This document shows positions 9,313 through 18,394 of a stretch of 64,000 nt of DNA, piece after piece; position 1 is the first letter of the stretch; every line of letters starts with the position of its first letter. Both the position numbers and the translations under genes were made by a program. A model generated the notes under the pieces. It had not been told where the DNA came from. It ran no database searches and saw nothing but the letters and a program-made list of their open reading frames with translations. Origin of the DNA: Roseiarcus sp963809245 (GTDB lineage: Bacteria > Pseudomonadota > Alphaproteobacteria > Rhizobiales > Beijerinckiaceae); assembly GCA_963809245.1 (NCBI GenBank), contig CAWEIU010000012.1, positions 124,001 through 188,000 of the forward strand, given 5' to 3'.

Positions 9313-10959
9313 TCAGGAGTTGGATTGGCGGCGCAGGAAGGCGGGGATCTCCAACTGATCATCTTCGATATGGTTCCCACGCGGCCCGGCGCGGCCATGC
9401 GGGTCGAGCGTCCCTTGGGCGGGACGAGCCGGCGCAGGACGCGGCTGCGGCCGGCCGTATTCGGCATGAACGGACGGCGGCGCCGCCCTCTGCGCCTGCT
9501 GGGGCGGCGGGGCGATCGCGCGCGGCGCCGGCGCTGGCGGCGCGGCGTCCTCGCTGCGGCTGATGCCAAATGCGGCGAGCTTCTCGAGCAACGAGCGGCG
9601 GCGCGTCTCGGCCGGATGAACCGCAGCGACCGCCTCGCCGCGCTGCACGCGCAACTGGTTCTGCGCGATCGGCGGCAATTCCTCGATCTGCGGCATGCGG
9701 GGCCGGAACGTCGGCTGCTCGGGCGCCGGCGGGATGAAGTCCTCCTCGATCGCCTCTTCTTCGTGACGCATCATTTGAGGCTCGGGATAGACCATCGTCC
9801 GTGGCGCCGCGGGGCGCACTTCGACCTCGTCCGGGACCTGATGCGCCGCAGAGGGCGCGGACGCGAGCGGAGCCGGCTCGGGGATGGGTTCAGGTGCGAT
9901 CGGCGTCGGGAAAGGGCGCGAGGCGACCGGCCGCGAGCGAACCGGCGCTTCGACGCGAACGGGCGCCGCCGGCGGCTCGATCCGATCGATCGAAGCCTGA
10001 TCGATGCCGGTCGCGACGACCGACACGCGAACGACGCCGTCGAGCGCCGAGTCGAACGTCGCGCCGAGGATGATGTTGGCCTCCTCGTCGACCTCCTGAC
10101 GGATGCGGCTCGCCGCTTCGTCGACTTCATAGAGGGTGAGGTCGTTGCCGCCGGTGATCGAAATCAGCAGGCCGCGCGCGCCCTTCATCGAGGTCTCGTC
10201 GAGCAGCGGATTGGCGATCGCGGCCTCGGCCGCCGTCACGGCGCGGCGCTCGCCGGTGGCCTCGCCGGTTCCCATCATCGCCTTGCCCATCTCGCTCATG
10301 ATCGAGCGGACGTCCGCGAAGTCGAGATTGATCAGGCCTTCCTTGACCATCAGGTCGGTGATGCAGGCGACGCCGGAATAGAGCACCTGGTCGGCCATCG
10401 CAAAGGCGTCGGCGAAGGTCGTGCGCTCGTTGGCGACCCGGAACAGGTTCTGATTCGGGATGACGATCAGCGTGTCGACCGACTTCTGCAATTCGTTGAT
10501 GCCGCCATCGGCGAGCTTCATGCGCCGGCCGCCCTCGAACTGGAAGGGCTTGGTGACGACGCCGACGGTCAGAATGCCCATCTCGCGCGCGACGCGGGCA
10601 ATCACCGGCGCGGCCCCGGTTCCCGTGCCGCCGCCCATGCCGGCGGTGACGAAGGCCATATGCGCGCCGGCGAGATGATCGCGGATTTCTTCGATCGCCT
10701 CTTCGGCGGCGGCGCGTCCGACCTCGGGCTTCGAGCCGGCGCCGAGGCCCTCGGTCACCTGCAGACCCATCTGGATGATCCGCTCGGCGCGCGAAGAGGT
10801 GAGCGCCTGCGCGTCGGTGTTGGCGACCACGAAATCGACGCCGGAGAGACCGGAAACGATCATGTTGTTGACTGCGTTGCCACCCGCGCCGCCGACGCCG
10901 ACGACGATGATACGGGGCTTCAGTTCCCGGAGCTCCGGAGCCTTCAGATTGATCGACAT
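9313..10959 (-). CDS. ftsZ: cell division protein FtsZ
   Basis: Tubulin-like GTPase that forms the Z ring. The tubulin signature GGGTGTG is at residues 109-115 and the GTPase domain is fully conserved. It is followed by a long, proline- and alanine-rich linker (about residues 320-530) and a conserved C-terminal peptide ending near DDQLEIPAFLRR, the docking site for FtsA and other partners. At 548 residues it is long, as in other alphaproteobacteria. ATG 10959 (MSINLKAP) has a GAGGTGAGG ribosome-binding site; the in-frame extension to 11019 lacks family support. Confidence 0.97.
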   Translation of the reverse strand: MSINLKAPELRELKPRIIVVGVGGAGGNAVNNMIVSGLSGVDFVVANTDAQALTSSRAERIIQMGLQVTEGLGAGSKPEVGRAAAEEAIEEIRDHLAGAHMAFVTAGMGGGTGTGAAPVIARVAREMGILTVGVVTKPFQFEGGRRMKLADGGINELQKSVDTLIVIPNQNLFRVANERTTFADAFAMADQVLYSGVACITDLMVKEGLINLDFADVRSIMSEMGKAMMGTGEATGERRAVTAAEAAIANPLLDETSMKGARGLLISITGGNDLTLYEVDEAASRIRQEVDEEANIILGATFDSALDGVVRVSVVATGIDQASIDRIEPPAAPVRVEAPVRSRPVASRPFPTPIAPEPIPEPAPLASAPSAAHQVPDEVEVRPAAPRTMVYPEPQMMRHEEEAIEEDFIPPAPEQPTFRPRMPQIEELPPIAQNQLRVQRGEAVAAVHPAETRRRSLLEKLAAFGISRSEDAAPPAPAPRAIAPPPQQAQRAAPPSVHAEYGRPQPRPAPARPAQGTLDPHGRAGPRGNHIEDDQLEIPAFLRRQSNS

Positions 10960-11047
10960 AGCTGGCCTCACCTCTAGGACGCCCGCCGGCGCCGGTTCAT
11001 GTGCGTGGATTCTCTTCAACCCGGAGCGCGGCGCGCGTCGCCTCGCT

Positions 11048-12364
11048 TCAAAAACTCTCTTTCAGCCATCGTCCGACGCGAGCGACGTAACCGTCGTCGG
11101 CAAGGCCGGCGGGAGGACGCGAGCGGCGCGGCTCGAAATGCTCGACGCCCGCCACTTGCGGATAGACCATCAGGCCGACGGCGGCGGCGAAGGCCGGACT
11201 CTTGGCCGATTCCGGCAGGCCTTCGACCCCGAGCGGCCGCCCTATGCGCGCCTGGCTCGAAATGATCGTGCGTGCGAGTTCCGGCAGCCCCGTCAGTTGG
11301 CAGCCGCCGCCGGTCAGCACCAGCCGGCGCCCCGCATGGGCGGCGTGGCCAGCCGCCTTCAGCCGATCGCGCACAAGCTCGAGGATCTCTTCGACGCGCG
11401 GCCGGATGATGCGCACCAGCTCCGACTTCGGCAGATGGCTCGCATGGTCCATGTCGTCGCCGACGCGATGAACGGCGATCGAATCCCTGTCGTCGGACGG
11501 CGACGAGATGCAGGCGCCGTAGAGCGTCTTCAGGCGCTCCGCGTCGGCGAGGCTGACCGAGAGGCCGCGCGCGACGTCCATGGTGATGTGGTTGCCCCCG
11601 ACCGCGATCGAATCGACATGCACGAGGCGGCCGCCGACATAGACGCCGACGGTCGTCGAGCCGCCGCCGAAATCGATCAGCGCGGCGCCCATTTCGACCT
11701 CGTCGTCGACCAGGGTCGACAATCCCGCCGCATAGGGCGTCGCGACCATCGCGGCCACGCGCAGGTGGCAGCGCTCGATCGCCAGCATCAGGTTGCGCGC
11801 GGCGGCGGCGTCGCACGAGGCGACGTGCATCTCGGCGCCGAGTTCGTCGCCGATCATTCCCTTGGGGTCGCGCACGCCGCGCGTCGCGTCGAGCCAGAAG
11901 CCGGTGGGCACGGCGTGCAACACGGCCCGCCCGGTGTAGGAGCCGGCCGCGGTCGCCGCTTCGAGCACACGGTGGATATCGTGCTCGCCGACGGCCTTGC
12001 CGCGCAGGTGAACCTTGGCTTCGTAGAGATGTGAACTGAGGCGGCCGCCCGACATGTTGACGACCACGCTGTCCACCTCGACGCCCGCCATGCGCTCGGC
12101 GGCGTCGATCGCCAGGCGCACCGCATTTTCGGCGGCGTCGAGATCGACGATCGCGCCGGCCTTCACGCCGCGCGAGCGTTGATGGCCGATGCCCAGCACC
12201 TTGCAGCGATGGGTGCGGTCGCGCAGCGCGTCGGACCGCTCCATCGGCGTCAGGCGAGCGATCAGGCACACGACCTTGGAGGCGCCGACGTCGAGGACGG
12301 AGAGCACCGCGCTCTTGCGCGAGGGGATTTGCCGCAGGCGCGGCGTCAGCGGCTTGACGGTCAT
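11048..12364 (-). CDS. ftsA: cell division protein FtsA
   Basis: Actin-like ATPase that anchors FtsZ to the inner membrane. The 438-residue product begins MTVKPLTPRLRQ. The actin-fold phosphate loop is SVLDVGASKVVCLIARL, and the second nucleotide-binding segment is in ALIDFGGGSTTVGVY. A C-terminal amphipathic helix (RVGRWLKESF) suits membrane binding. The start overlaps the ftsQ stop as ATGA at 12361-12364. The frame is open to 12784 but that extension is antisense-like, arginine-rich noise within ftsQ. Confidence 0.96.
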   Translation of the reverse strand: MTVKPLTPRLRQIPSRKSAVLSVLDVGASKVVCLIARLTPMERSDALRDRTHRCKVLGIGHQRSRGVKAGAIVDLDAAENAVRLAIDAAERMAGVEVDSVVVNMSGGRLSSHLYEAKVHLRGKAVGEHDIHRVLEAATAAGSYTGRAVLHAVPTGFWLDATRGVRDPKGMIGDELGAEMHVASCDAAAARNLMLAIERCHLRVAAMVATPYAAGLSTLVDDEVEMGAALIDFGGGSTTVGVYVGGRLVHVDSIAVGGNHITMDVARGLSVSLADAERLKTLYGACISSPSDDRDSIAVHRVGDDMDHASHLPKSELVRIIRPRVEEILELVRDRLKAAGHAAHAGRRLVLTGGGCQLTGLPELARTIISSQARIGRPLGVEGLPESAKSPAFAAAVGLMVYPQVAGVEHFEPRRSRPPAGLADDGYVARVGRWLKESF

Positions 12365-13320
12365 TGCGGGGCCGCCTTCTTCGGGCGCGTTTCGGCACGG
12401 GCGGCGGCAGCCTCCTCGGACAGTCGCGCGAAAACCTTGCCGGGAACGCGAAAGTCGAGGTTCAGCACATCGCGGTCGAGAATGCGCGACTGACGCTGCA
12501 GCGAGACCAGTTCCGCCATCGCCGACAGCGGATCGTTCTCGGGCAGCTTGACCTCGAGACCGGATTTCATTTTCAAATTCCAGCGCCGCTCGCTGATCAG
12601 CACGCCGGCGACGATCTTCGGGCGCAGCTCCTGCGAAGCGTCGAGCAGCGCCGAATATTCGCTCAGGCGCTCGTTGGCGCCATCGCCGACGACGAAGGGA
12701 AGCGAGGCGAAGCGCTGGTCGCGCATTTCGGCGATAACCGCGCCGTCGGCGGCGATCGTGCGGACGTCGCCGTCCTTCTGCCACAGCGCGACCGGGGTGC
12801 GCTCGACGATGTCGATGACGATGCGATCGGGATAGAGCTTGCGCACGCTCGCCTGCTTGATGAGCGGCAACGATTCGAGGTTCTTGCGCGCCTGCACGGC
12901 GTCGAAGAACGGGACGGATTCCTTGGGGGTGATGCCGGCGAGCGAAAGAATCTCGGATTCGGTGAGCTGCGCTTCGCCCGAAATGGTGACGACGTCTATG
13001 CCGAAGCCGAGCGCGCGCGCGGCGACGTCGCCGATCCCGCCTTCCGCCGCGACGAACGCCTGATATTCACCGCCGAGCTTGGCGCCGAACAGCAGCGAGC
13101 CGATGAGAAGCGCGGCGGCGAGGCAAAGGCCGACCCCACGCGGCGCCGGGCGGTCCAGCCACATGCGCCAGCGCGTCAGGCCGCGCACCGCGCGCTCGCC
13201 CCGCAACAGCACCCGCGGCGAAGACGCTGCGGGGCGTGCGAGGGCGAACGCCGGCTGCGGCGTAGGCCGGAACCCGAGCGTTTCGCTCAACGATCGCACG
13301 AAGCGTCCTCCACCATCCAT
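12361..13320 (-). CDS. ftsQ: cell division protein FtsQ
   Basis: Bitopic divisome protein of 319 residues: a basic cytoplasmic N-terminus, one transmembrane segment at about 62-80, a POTRA domain (VVTISGEAQLTESEILSLAGI onward) and the FtsQ beta domain. It links early and late division proteins. The 5' end overlaps ddl by 34 bases and the 3' end overlaps ftsA by four, so the operon is tightly coupled. Confidence 0.93.
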   Translation of the reverse strand: MDGGGRFVRSLSETLGFRPTPQPAFALARPAASSPRVLLRGERAVRGLTRWRMWLDRPAPRGVGLCLAAALLIGSLLFGAKLGGEYQAFVAAEGGIGDVAARALGFGIDVVTISGEAQLTESEILSLAGITPKESVPFFDAVQARKNLESLPLIKQASVRKLYPDRIVIDIVERTPVALWQKDGDVRTIAADGAVIAEMRDQRFASLPFVVGDGANERLSEYSALLDASQELRPKIVAGVLISERRWNLKMKSGLEVKLPENDPLSAMAELVSLQRQSRILDRDVLNLDFRVPGKVFARLSEEAAAARAETRPKKAAPQ

Positions 13321-14207
13321 TCCACCAAATCACCGAAGGAAAGGCCCGCGTACGCGGCCATTTCCGGCACCAACGAAGTCTCCGTCATCCCCGGCTGCGT
13401 GTTCACCTCCAAACAGACCAGTTCTCCGGATTCCCCCCTCGTTTCGTCCCACCGAAAGTCGGCCCGGCTGACGCCGCGGCATCCCAACGCACGATGGGCG
13501 CGTAAGGCCAACTCTTGGACCTCATGGTAAATTTTTGGTTTAATTTTCGCAGGAAGGACGTGAACGGAGCCGCCCTTGGCGTATTTTGCGTCATAGCCAT
13601 AGAAGGCCTCCGACACCGGCTGGATCTCGATGATGTCGAGCGCGCGGTCGCCGATCACGGCGCAGGTGAGTTCCTTGCCGGCCACGAAGCGTTCGGCGAT
13701 CAGACGATCGCCATAGGGCCAGTCTTCGCGCCCGACCTCCTGCGGCGGATGGGCGCGGTCCTCCTTGACGATGACGACGCCGAACGACGAGCCCTCGGCG
13801 ACCGGCTTGAGCACATAGGGCGGCTCCATCACGTGGCGACGCGCGGCCTCGCGGCGGTCTACGGTGAGACCGGGCGCGACGGGCACGCCCGCCGCCTGGA
13901 GCACCGTTTTGGCGAGGTCTTTCTGCATCGCCAGGGCCGAGGCGAGGACGCCGGAGTGGGTATAGGGAATGCGAAGGATTTCGAGCATGCCCTGAATGGC
14001 GCCGTCCTCCCCGGCAGGCCCATGCAGCGCGTTGAACGCAACCTCCGGCCGGAGCTTTGAGAGAACGTCGGCGATGTCGCGGCCGACGTCGATGCGCGAG
14101 ACGCGATAGCCTTTCGACTCGAGCGCGTCGGCGCAGCCGCGGCCGGAGCTGAGCGACACGGGCCGCTCGGCCGACCAGCCGCCCATCAGCACGGCAACGT
14201 GTTTCAT
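13287..14207 (-). CDS. ddl: D-alanine--D-alanine ligase
   Basis: ATP-grasp enzyme making the D-Ala-D-Ala dipeptide for peptidoglycan. The 306-residue DdlB-type protein carries LMGGWSAERPVSLSSG at the N-terminus, the glycine-rich loop EGSSFGV and the Mg-binding CLEVNTQPGMT near the C-terminus. ATG 14207 follows a GGAGG at four bases; a TTG one codon earlier is less likely. It is the first gene of the ddl-ftsQ-ftsA-ftsZ operon; murB and murC, which usually precede it, are absent from this position. Confidence 0.95.
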   Translation of the reverse strand: MKHVAVLMGGWSAERPVSLSSGRGCADALESKGYRVSRIDVGRDIADVLSKLRPEVAFNALHGPAGEDGAIQGMLEILRIPYTHSGVLASALAMQKDLAKTVLQAAGVPVAPGLTVDRREAARRHVMEPPYVLKPVAEGSSFGVVIVKEDRAHPPQEVGREDWPYGDRLIAERFVAGKELTCAVIGDRALDIIEIQPVSEAFYGYDAKYAKGGSVHVLPAKIKPKIYHEVQELALRAHRALGCRGVSRADFRWDETRGESGELVCLEVNTQPGMTETSLVPEMAAYAGLSFGDLVEWMVEDASCDR

Positions 14208-14238
14208 CAATCCTCCAAGCCGGCGCGGGCCGGTCGAA

Positions 14239-14253
14239 TTAAGTTAGAATTAA
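14239..14253. promoter_or_regulatory. CtrA-type box (distal to the second) upstream of ddl
   Basis: TTAAGTTAGAATTAA is an exact TTAA-N7-TTAA, the CtrA consensus spacing in alphaproteobacteria, 32 bases upstream of the ddl start. CtrA identity is inferred from the motif. Confidence 0.6.
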
Positions 14254-14263
14254 GGCTAGGGCG

Positions 14264-14279
14264 TTAATGCGGCCTTAAC
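14264..14279. promoter_or_regulatory. second CtrA-type box upstream of ddl
   Basis: TTAATGCGGCCTTAAC matches TTAA-N7-TTAAC completely and sits 25 bases from the first box. The pair is positioned to overlap the promoter of the ddl-ftsQAZ operon. Confidence 0.65.
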
Positions 14280-14370
14280 CCGAGCGTCAGCCGGGGAAAT
14301 TGAATGGCTCGCCGGAGTCGCTGGACAAACGCCACCCAAATGCCGCATTGATCGGGCCCACACGGGCGCC

Positions 14371-15411
14371 ATGGACCACACCCCTCTTCAGACGACGCTG
14401 CCGGAAACGCAGCGGCTCCCCGGCATTCTCGCGCGCTATCGCGACCCAAAGCTCGCGTCGAGCCTAGCAGAGATCGCCGTCACCATCGCGCCCCTCGGCG
14501 CGCTATGGGCGGCCATGTGGGCGCTGATGCATATAAGCTATTGGCTGAGCCTCGCATTGGCCGTGCCCGCGGCGGGATTTCTCGTGCGGCTCTTCCTCAT
14601 CCAGCACGATTGCGGCCACGGCTCCTTCTTCCGCAGCCGGGCGACCAACGACTGGGTGGGCCGCGTGGTCGGCGTCGTCACGCTGACTCCCTACGACTAC
14701 TGGAAGCGCACCCATGCGAGCCATCACGCGACCGCCGGCAATCTGGACCGCCGCGGCCTGGGGGACATCGAGACGCTGACCGTCCGAGAATACCTCGGCC
14801 TCGGCTGGGGCAAACGCCTCGCTTATCGCCTCTATCGCCATCCCCTGATCATGTTCGGCATCGGCCCCACCTATGTTTTCCTTCTCCAGCATCGCGCTCC
14901 GCTCGGCCTCATGCGCGGCGCCGGCTGGAAGCCGTGGGTCTCTACGATGTCGACCAACGCAGCGATCGCCGTCGTCGTCGCTTTGCTGATGTGGCTGGTC
15001 GGGCCACGGGCGTTCCTGATGATCCACGGGCCAATTTTCATGATCGCGGCGACGATCGGGGTCTGGCTGTTCTACGTTCAGCATCAGTTCGAGGACACGC
15101 GCTGGGCGCGCGAACCCCATTGGACGCTGCCGGAGGCGGCGCTCCATGGCTCCTCGCATTACGATCTGCCGTTTCCCTTGCGCTGGTTCAGCGCCAATAT
15201 CGGCATTCATCATGTGCATCACCTCTCAAGCCGCATTCCGTTCTATCGCCTGCGCGAGGTGCTGCGTGACCATCCCGAGCTCGGCGAGATCAGTCGACTG
15301 ACCCTATGGCAGAGCTTGCGATGCGTGAACTACGCGCTGTGGGATGAAGATGCGCAGCGCCTGATCTCATTCGGCGCGCTGCGCAAACGCCTGCGAGCGG
15401 ATCGCTGTTAA
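14371..15411 (+). CDS. membrane fatty acid desaturase
   Basis: A 346-residue di-iron desaturase of the DesA/omega type. The three histidine clusters are visible: HDCGH at 79-83, HASHH at 115-119 and HHVHH at 280-284. Hydrophobic segments at about 40-78 and 195-236 fit a polytopic inner-membrane enzyme that introduces double bonds into acyl lipids with oxygen and an electron donor. It is divergent from ddl and monocistronic. Regiochemistry cannot be read from sequence. Confidence 0.9.
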   Translation: MDHTPLQTTLPETQRLPGILARYRDPKLASSLAEIAVTIAPLGALWAAMWALMHISYWLSLALAVPAAGFLVRLFLIQHDCGHGSFFRSRATNDWVGRVVGVVTLTPYDYWKRTHASHHATAGNLDRRGLGDIETLTVREYLGLGWGKRLAYRLYRHPLIMFGIGPTYVFLLQHRAPLGLMRGAGWKPWVSTMSTNAAIAVVVALLMWLVGPRAFLMIHGPIFMIAATIGVWLFYVQHQFEDTRWAREPHWTLPEAALHGSSHYDLPFPLRWFSANIGIHHVHHLSSRIPFYRLREVLRDHPELGEISRLTLWQSLRCVNYALWDEDAQRLISFGALRKRLRADRC

Positions 15412-15511
15412 AGCATACGCCGAACGGGAAATCGTCCTCCCCTGACAGGACGTCGAAGGATTGGCGCGCTGCGGCGCCGAAAATTGGAATCGCATCCGCA
15501 AGGAGGTTTGC

Positions 15512-16534
15512 GTGAACCTATCCTCGATCACCGAAACATCGGGCGCCGGCGGCCAGTCTGCGGACGGCCTGGAGCTCGCCGCCCGGGTCGTGCCGGCCCC
15601 TTCCGACGTCAGCCCGCAAATGCGCGCGATCATCGCCGCGCCGCCCCGCCCGACGTGGAAACTCCGGCCCACGACGAACGCCGAATGGAAGACGATCGTC
15701 GACGCCGGGGCGGCCTTGGCGATCGCCAAGCTCCCTGCGACCTGCGAGCGCCTCGGCGTCTCGTGTGAAAAGACGACGATCGACGGCGTGCGGGCCTTCG
15801 TCGTCACGCCGAAGGAGATCGCGCCGGAGAACCGCGACCGGCTGCTGGTTCATCTGCATGGGGGCTGCTACGTCATGAGCCCAGGCGAGGCTGGGGTCAC
15901 CGAGGCCGTCCTGATGGCGGGGTTCGGGCGTTTCAAGGTGATTTCCGTCGACTATCGGATGCCGCCGGAAGCCTTTTTCCCCGCCGCGATCGACGATGCG
16001 GCGACGGTCTGGAAGGCTGCCTCGAAAACTACCGGCCCAGCAAAAATGGCGGTGTTCGGCACCTCGGCGGGCGGCGCGCTGACGCTCGCTCTGGTGCTGC
16101 GCGCCAAGGCGGAGAACCTGCCGCTGCCCGCCGCCATCGCCGCAGGCACGCCGATGTCGGACACGACCAAGGTCGGCGACACGTTGTACACCAACGAGAC
16201 GCTGGACAATGTGCTGGTGTCGCGCGACGGCCTTTGCCACGCAGCCACCTTGTTCTACGCCAACGGCCACGATCTCGCCGATCCGCTGCTGTCGCCGGTC
16301 TATGGAGACTTGAGCGGCTTTCCGCCGACCATCCTGACCAGCGGGACGCGCGACCTTCTGCTCAGCAACACGGTCAGAGTGCATCGTAAGCTGCGGCAGG
16401 CCGGCGTCGTTGCCGACCTTCACGTCTACGAGGGGCAAGCCCACGCCCACTACCTCTTCGACGACACCGCGCCGGAGACGGCGGAAGCCTTCGGCGAGAT
16501 CGCCGCCTTTTTCGGCAAGCATCTTAAGCAGTAG
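15512..16534 (+). CDS. alpha/beta hydrolase, HSL/GDXG esterase family
   Basis: A 340-residue esterase. The oxyanion motif HGGCY is at 116-120, the nucleophile elbow GTSAGG (Ser185) at 183-188, and the catalytic histidine lies in QAHAHYLF near the C-terminus. I chose GTG 15512 because a perfect AGGAGG occurs at 15501-15506, five bases ahead; the frame upstream to 15461 has no such signal. It probably hydrolyses short-chain or modified esters. The next genes (dioxygenase and carboxylesterase) suggest an aromatic or xenobiotic context, but the link is inference. Confidence 0.87.
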   Translation: MNLSSITETSGAGGQSADGLELAARVVPAPSDVSPQMRAIIAAPPRPTWKLRPTTNAEWKTIVDAGAALAIAKLPATCERLGVSCEKTTIDGVRAFVVTPKEIAPENRDRLLVHLHGGCYVMSPGEAGVTEAVLMAGFGRFKVISVDYRMPPEAFFPAAIDDAATVWKAASKTTGPAKMAVFGTSAGGALTLALVLRAKAENLPLPAAIAAGTPMSDTTKVGDTLYTNETLDNVLVSRDGLCHAATLFYANGHDLADPLLSPVYGDLSGFPPTILTSGTRDLLLSNTVRVHRKLRQAGVVADLHVYEGQAHAHYLFDDTAPETAEAFGEIAAFFGKHLKQ

Positions 16535-16657
16535 CGAACGGGCTGACGTTTTGCACCGCCCGTCCCGCCTCGTGGTTGGCGAGGAGTCATGGCGCGAGAC
16601 GCAGGCCGCCGATTCCGTTAATCTCGCGGAAGGTTTCCCCGAACGCGAGAGGAAGCG

Positions 16658-17590
16658 ATGCGGCCCAGAGGCATTCATCACGTCACGGCGATCGCCGGCG
16701 CCGCGCGGCGAAACCTTGACTTCTACGTTCGCACCCTTGGCCTGCGGCTCGTCAAGAAGACGGTCAACTTCGACGATCCGGGAACCTATCATCTCTATTA
16801 CGGCGACGAGACGGGCGGCCCCGGCACGATTCTGACGTTCTTTCCCTGGGAGGGCGTTCCGGCCGGCCGCCTCGGCGTGGGCGAGACGGGCGAGACGGCG
16901 TTTCGCGTGCCCGAAGGGGCGATCGGCTATTGGACCCATCGCTTTCTGGAGAAGGGCGTCAAACACGACGCGCTCGTGAGACGCTTCGGCGAGAGCGTCC
17001 TCACTTTCGCCGATCCGGACGGAGCCAATCTCGCACTCGTCGCGCAACCCGGCGCTGAAGCGGAGCCGGGGTGGAGCGCCGGCCACATCCCGTCCGAATA
17101 CGCGATCCGCGGATTTCACAGCGTCACCCTGCTGCTCGAGGACGGCGGACCGACAGGAGACATTCTGACCGACGTGCTCGGCTTCGAGGCCGGCCCCGCC
17201 GAAGGGTCGATCCGACGCTATCGCGCGCCGGGGACCAACGCGGGCGCAATCGTCGACATTCGCGCGGTCGGCGACTTCCCGCGCGGCTGGCAAGGGGCGG
17301 GGTCGGTCCACCACGTCGCATTCCGCGCCGCCGACGACGCCGACCAGGCGGAAATGGCGAACAAGCTCGCCGAGCGCCACCGGGTCCGTACGACGGAGCA
17401 GAAGGACAGGAATTACTTCCGCTCGGTGTATTTCCGCGAGCCGGGCCACGTCCTGTTCGAGATCGCCACCGACCCGCCAGGCTTTGCCGTCGACGAACCC
17501 GTCGCGACGCTCGGGGAGGCGCTGAAGCTGCCTCCCTTCCTCGAGGCCCACCGCAGCGCCATTGAGGCGGCGCTGCCCAAACTCGACTGA
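16658..17590 (+). CDS. VOC-superfamily ring-cleaving dioxygenase (MhqO-like)
   Basis: A 310-residue protein of two paired glyoxalase/VOC modules. GIHHVTAIAGAARRNLDFYVRTLGLRLVKKTVNFDDP opens the first module and FHSVTLLLED the second; HHVAFRA and HVLFEIATDPPGF supply probable metal ligands. It resembles MhqO/MhqA-type extradiol dioxygenases known from quinone and hydroquinone detoxification. It is followed 10 bases later by an MhqD-like hydrolase, the same pairing as in the Bacillus mhqNOD operon. The true substrate here is unknown. Confidence 0.83.
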   Translation: MRPRGIHHVTAIAGAARRNLDFYVRTLGLRLVKKTVNFDDPGTYHLYYGDETGGPGTILTFFPWEGVPAGRLGVGETGETAFRVPEGAIGYWTHRFLEKGVKHDALVRRFGESVLTFADPDGANLALVAQPGAEAEPGWSAGHIPSEYAIRGFHSVTLLLEDGGPTGDILTDVLGFEAGPAEGSIRRYRAPGTNAGAIVDIRAVGDFPRGWQGAGSVHHVAFRAADDADQAEMANKLAERHRVRTTEQKDRNYFRSVYFREPGHVLFEIATDPPGFAVDEPVATLGEALKLPPFLEAHRSAIEAALPKLD

Positions 17591-17600
17591 ACCTGCCGCC

Positions 17601-18236
17601 ATGACCGCCGCTCTCTCCTTCGTCCACGCGTTCGAACCGGCCTCCGACCCTCAGGCGCCGCCCATTCTGCTGCTGCACGGAACGGGCGGCGACGAAACGG
17701 ACCTGCTTGCGCTCGGACGGGCGGTCGCCCCCGGCTCGGCGCTGCTGTCGCCGCGCGGCAAGACGCTGGAGAACGGCATGCCGCGATTCTTCCGCCGCCT
17801 GCGGGAGGGCGTATTCGACCAAGAGGACGTTCGGCGCCGCGCCAACGAGCTGGCCGACTTCGTCGCCGAGGCGCGTGGCGCCTATCAATTGAGCGCGCCG
17901 GTCGCCCTCGGCTTCTCCAACGGCGCCAACATCGCCGCCGCTCTTCTCCTGCTGCGGCCGGAAGCGCTCGAAGCCGCCGTACTGATTCGGGCCATGGTCC
18001 CGCTCGACGAGCCACCGCCGAAGGCAAATCTGGCGGGAAAGCGGGCGCTCATCCTGTCGGGCGCGCTGGACCCGATCGTGCCGGTGGACAATGCGGTTCG
18101 GCTCGCGACCATGCTCAGAGACGCCGGCGCCGAGGTTCGGCATGAAATCTTGCCGTCGAATCATGGTCTAAGCCAGCAGGACCTGCAGCTAACCACTTCC
18201 TTCCTTGGCGAATTGCGCCATCGAAGCCGCGCCTGA
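17601..18236 (+). CDS. phospholipase/carboxylesterase family hydrolase (MhqD-like)
   Basis: A 211-residue cytoplasmic alpha/beta hydrolase beginning at ATG 17601 (MTAALSFVHAFEP). It has LLLHGTGGDETD near the N-terminus, the nucleophile elbow GFSNGAN, an acid in SGALDPIVPV and a histidine in SNHGLSQQ, the full triad order of the YpfH/MhqD group. It is ten bases from the dioxygenase gene and surely co-transcribed. Probable role: hydrolysis of a ring-cleavage product or ester adduct. Confidence 0.85.
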   Translation: MTAALSFVHAFEPASDPQAPPILLLHGTGGDETDLLALGRAVAPGSALLSPRGKTLENGMPRFFRRLREGVFDQEDVRRRANELADFVAEARGAYQLSAPVALGFSNGANIAAALLLLRPEALEAAVLIRAMVPLDEPPPKANLAGKRALILSGALDPIVPVDNAVRLATMLRDAGAEVRHEILPSNHGLSQQDLQLTTSFLGELRHRSRA

Positions 18237-18394
18237 CATGCGTAAAATGGGCAAACCGAAGCCTTAACTCAGGCTAATCGAGACAATCGCATGGCGAAAT
18301 CTCGCAAGGACGGGTAGGTTGCGCGCGCCGCGGACAGCACCAGGGCCATACCGCGCAGGAGTGGGTATATTTTTAGCATGAGCAAGTTTTGAGC

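Noticed and set aside
15518..17602. 694-codon minus-strand frame
   Set aside because: Antisense to the esterase and the dioxygenase, with composition typical of shadow frames.
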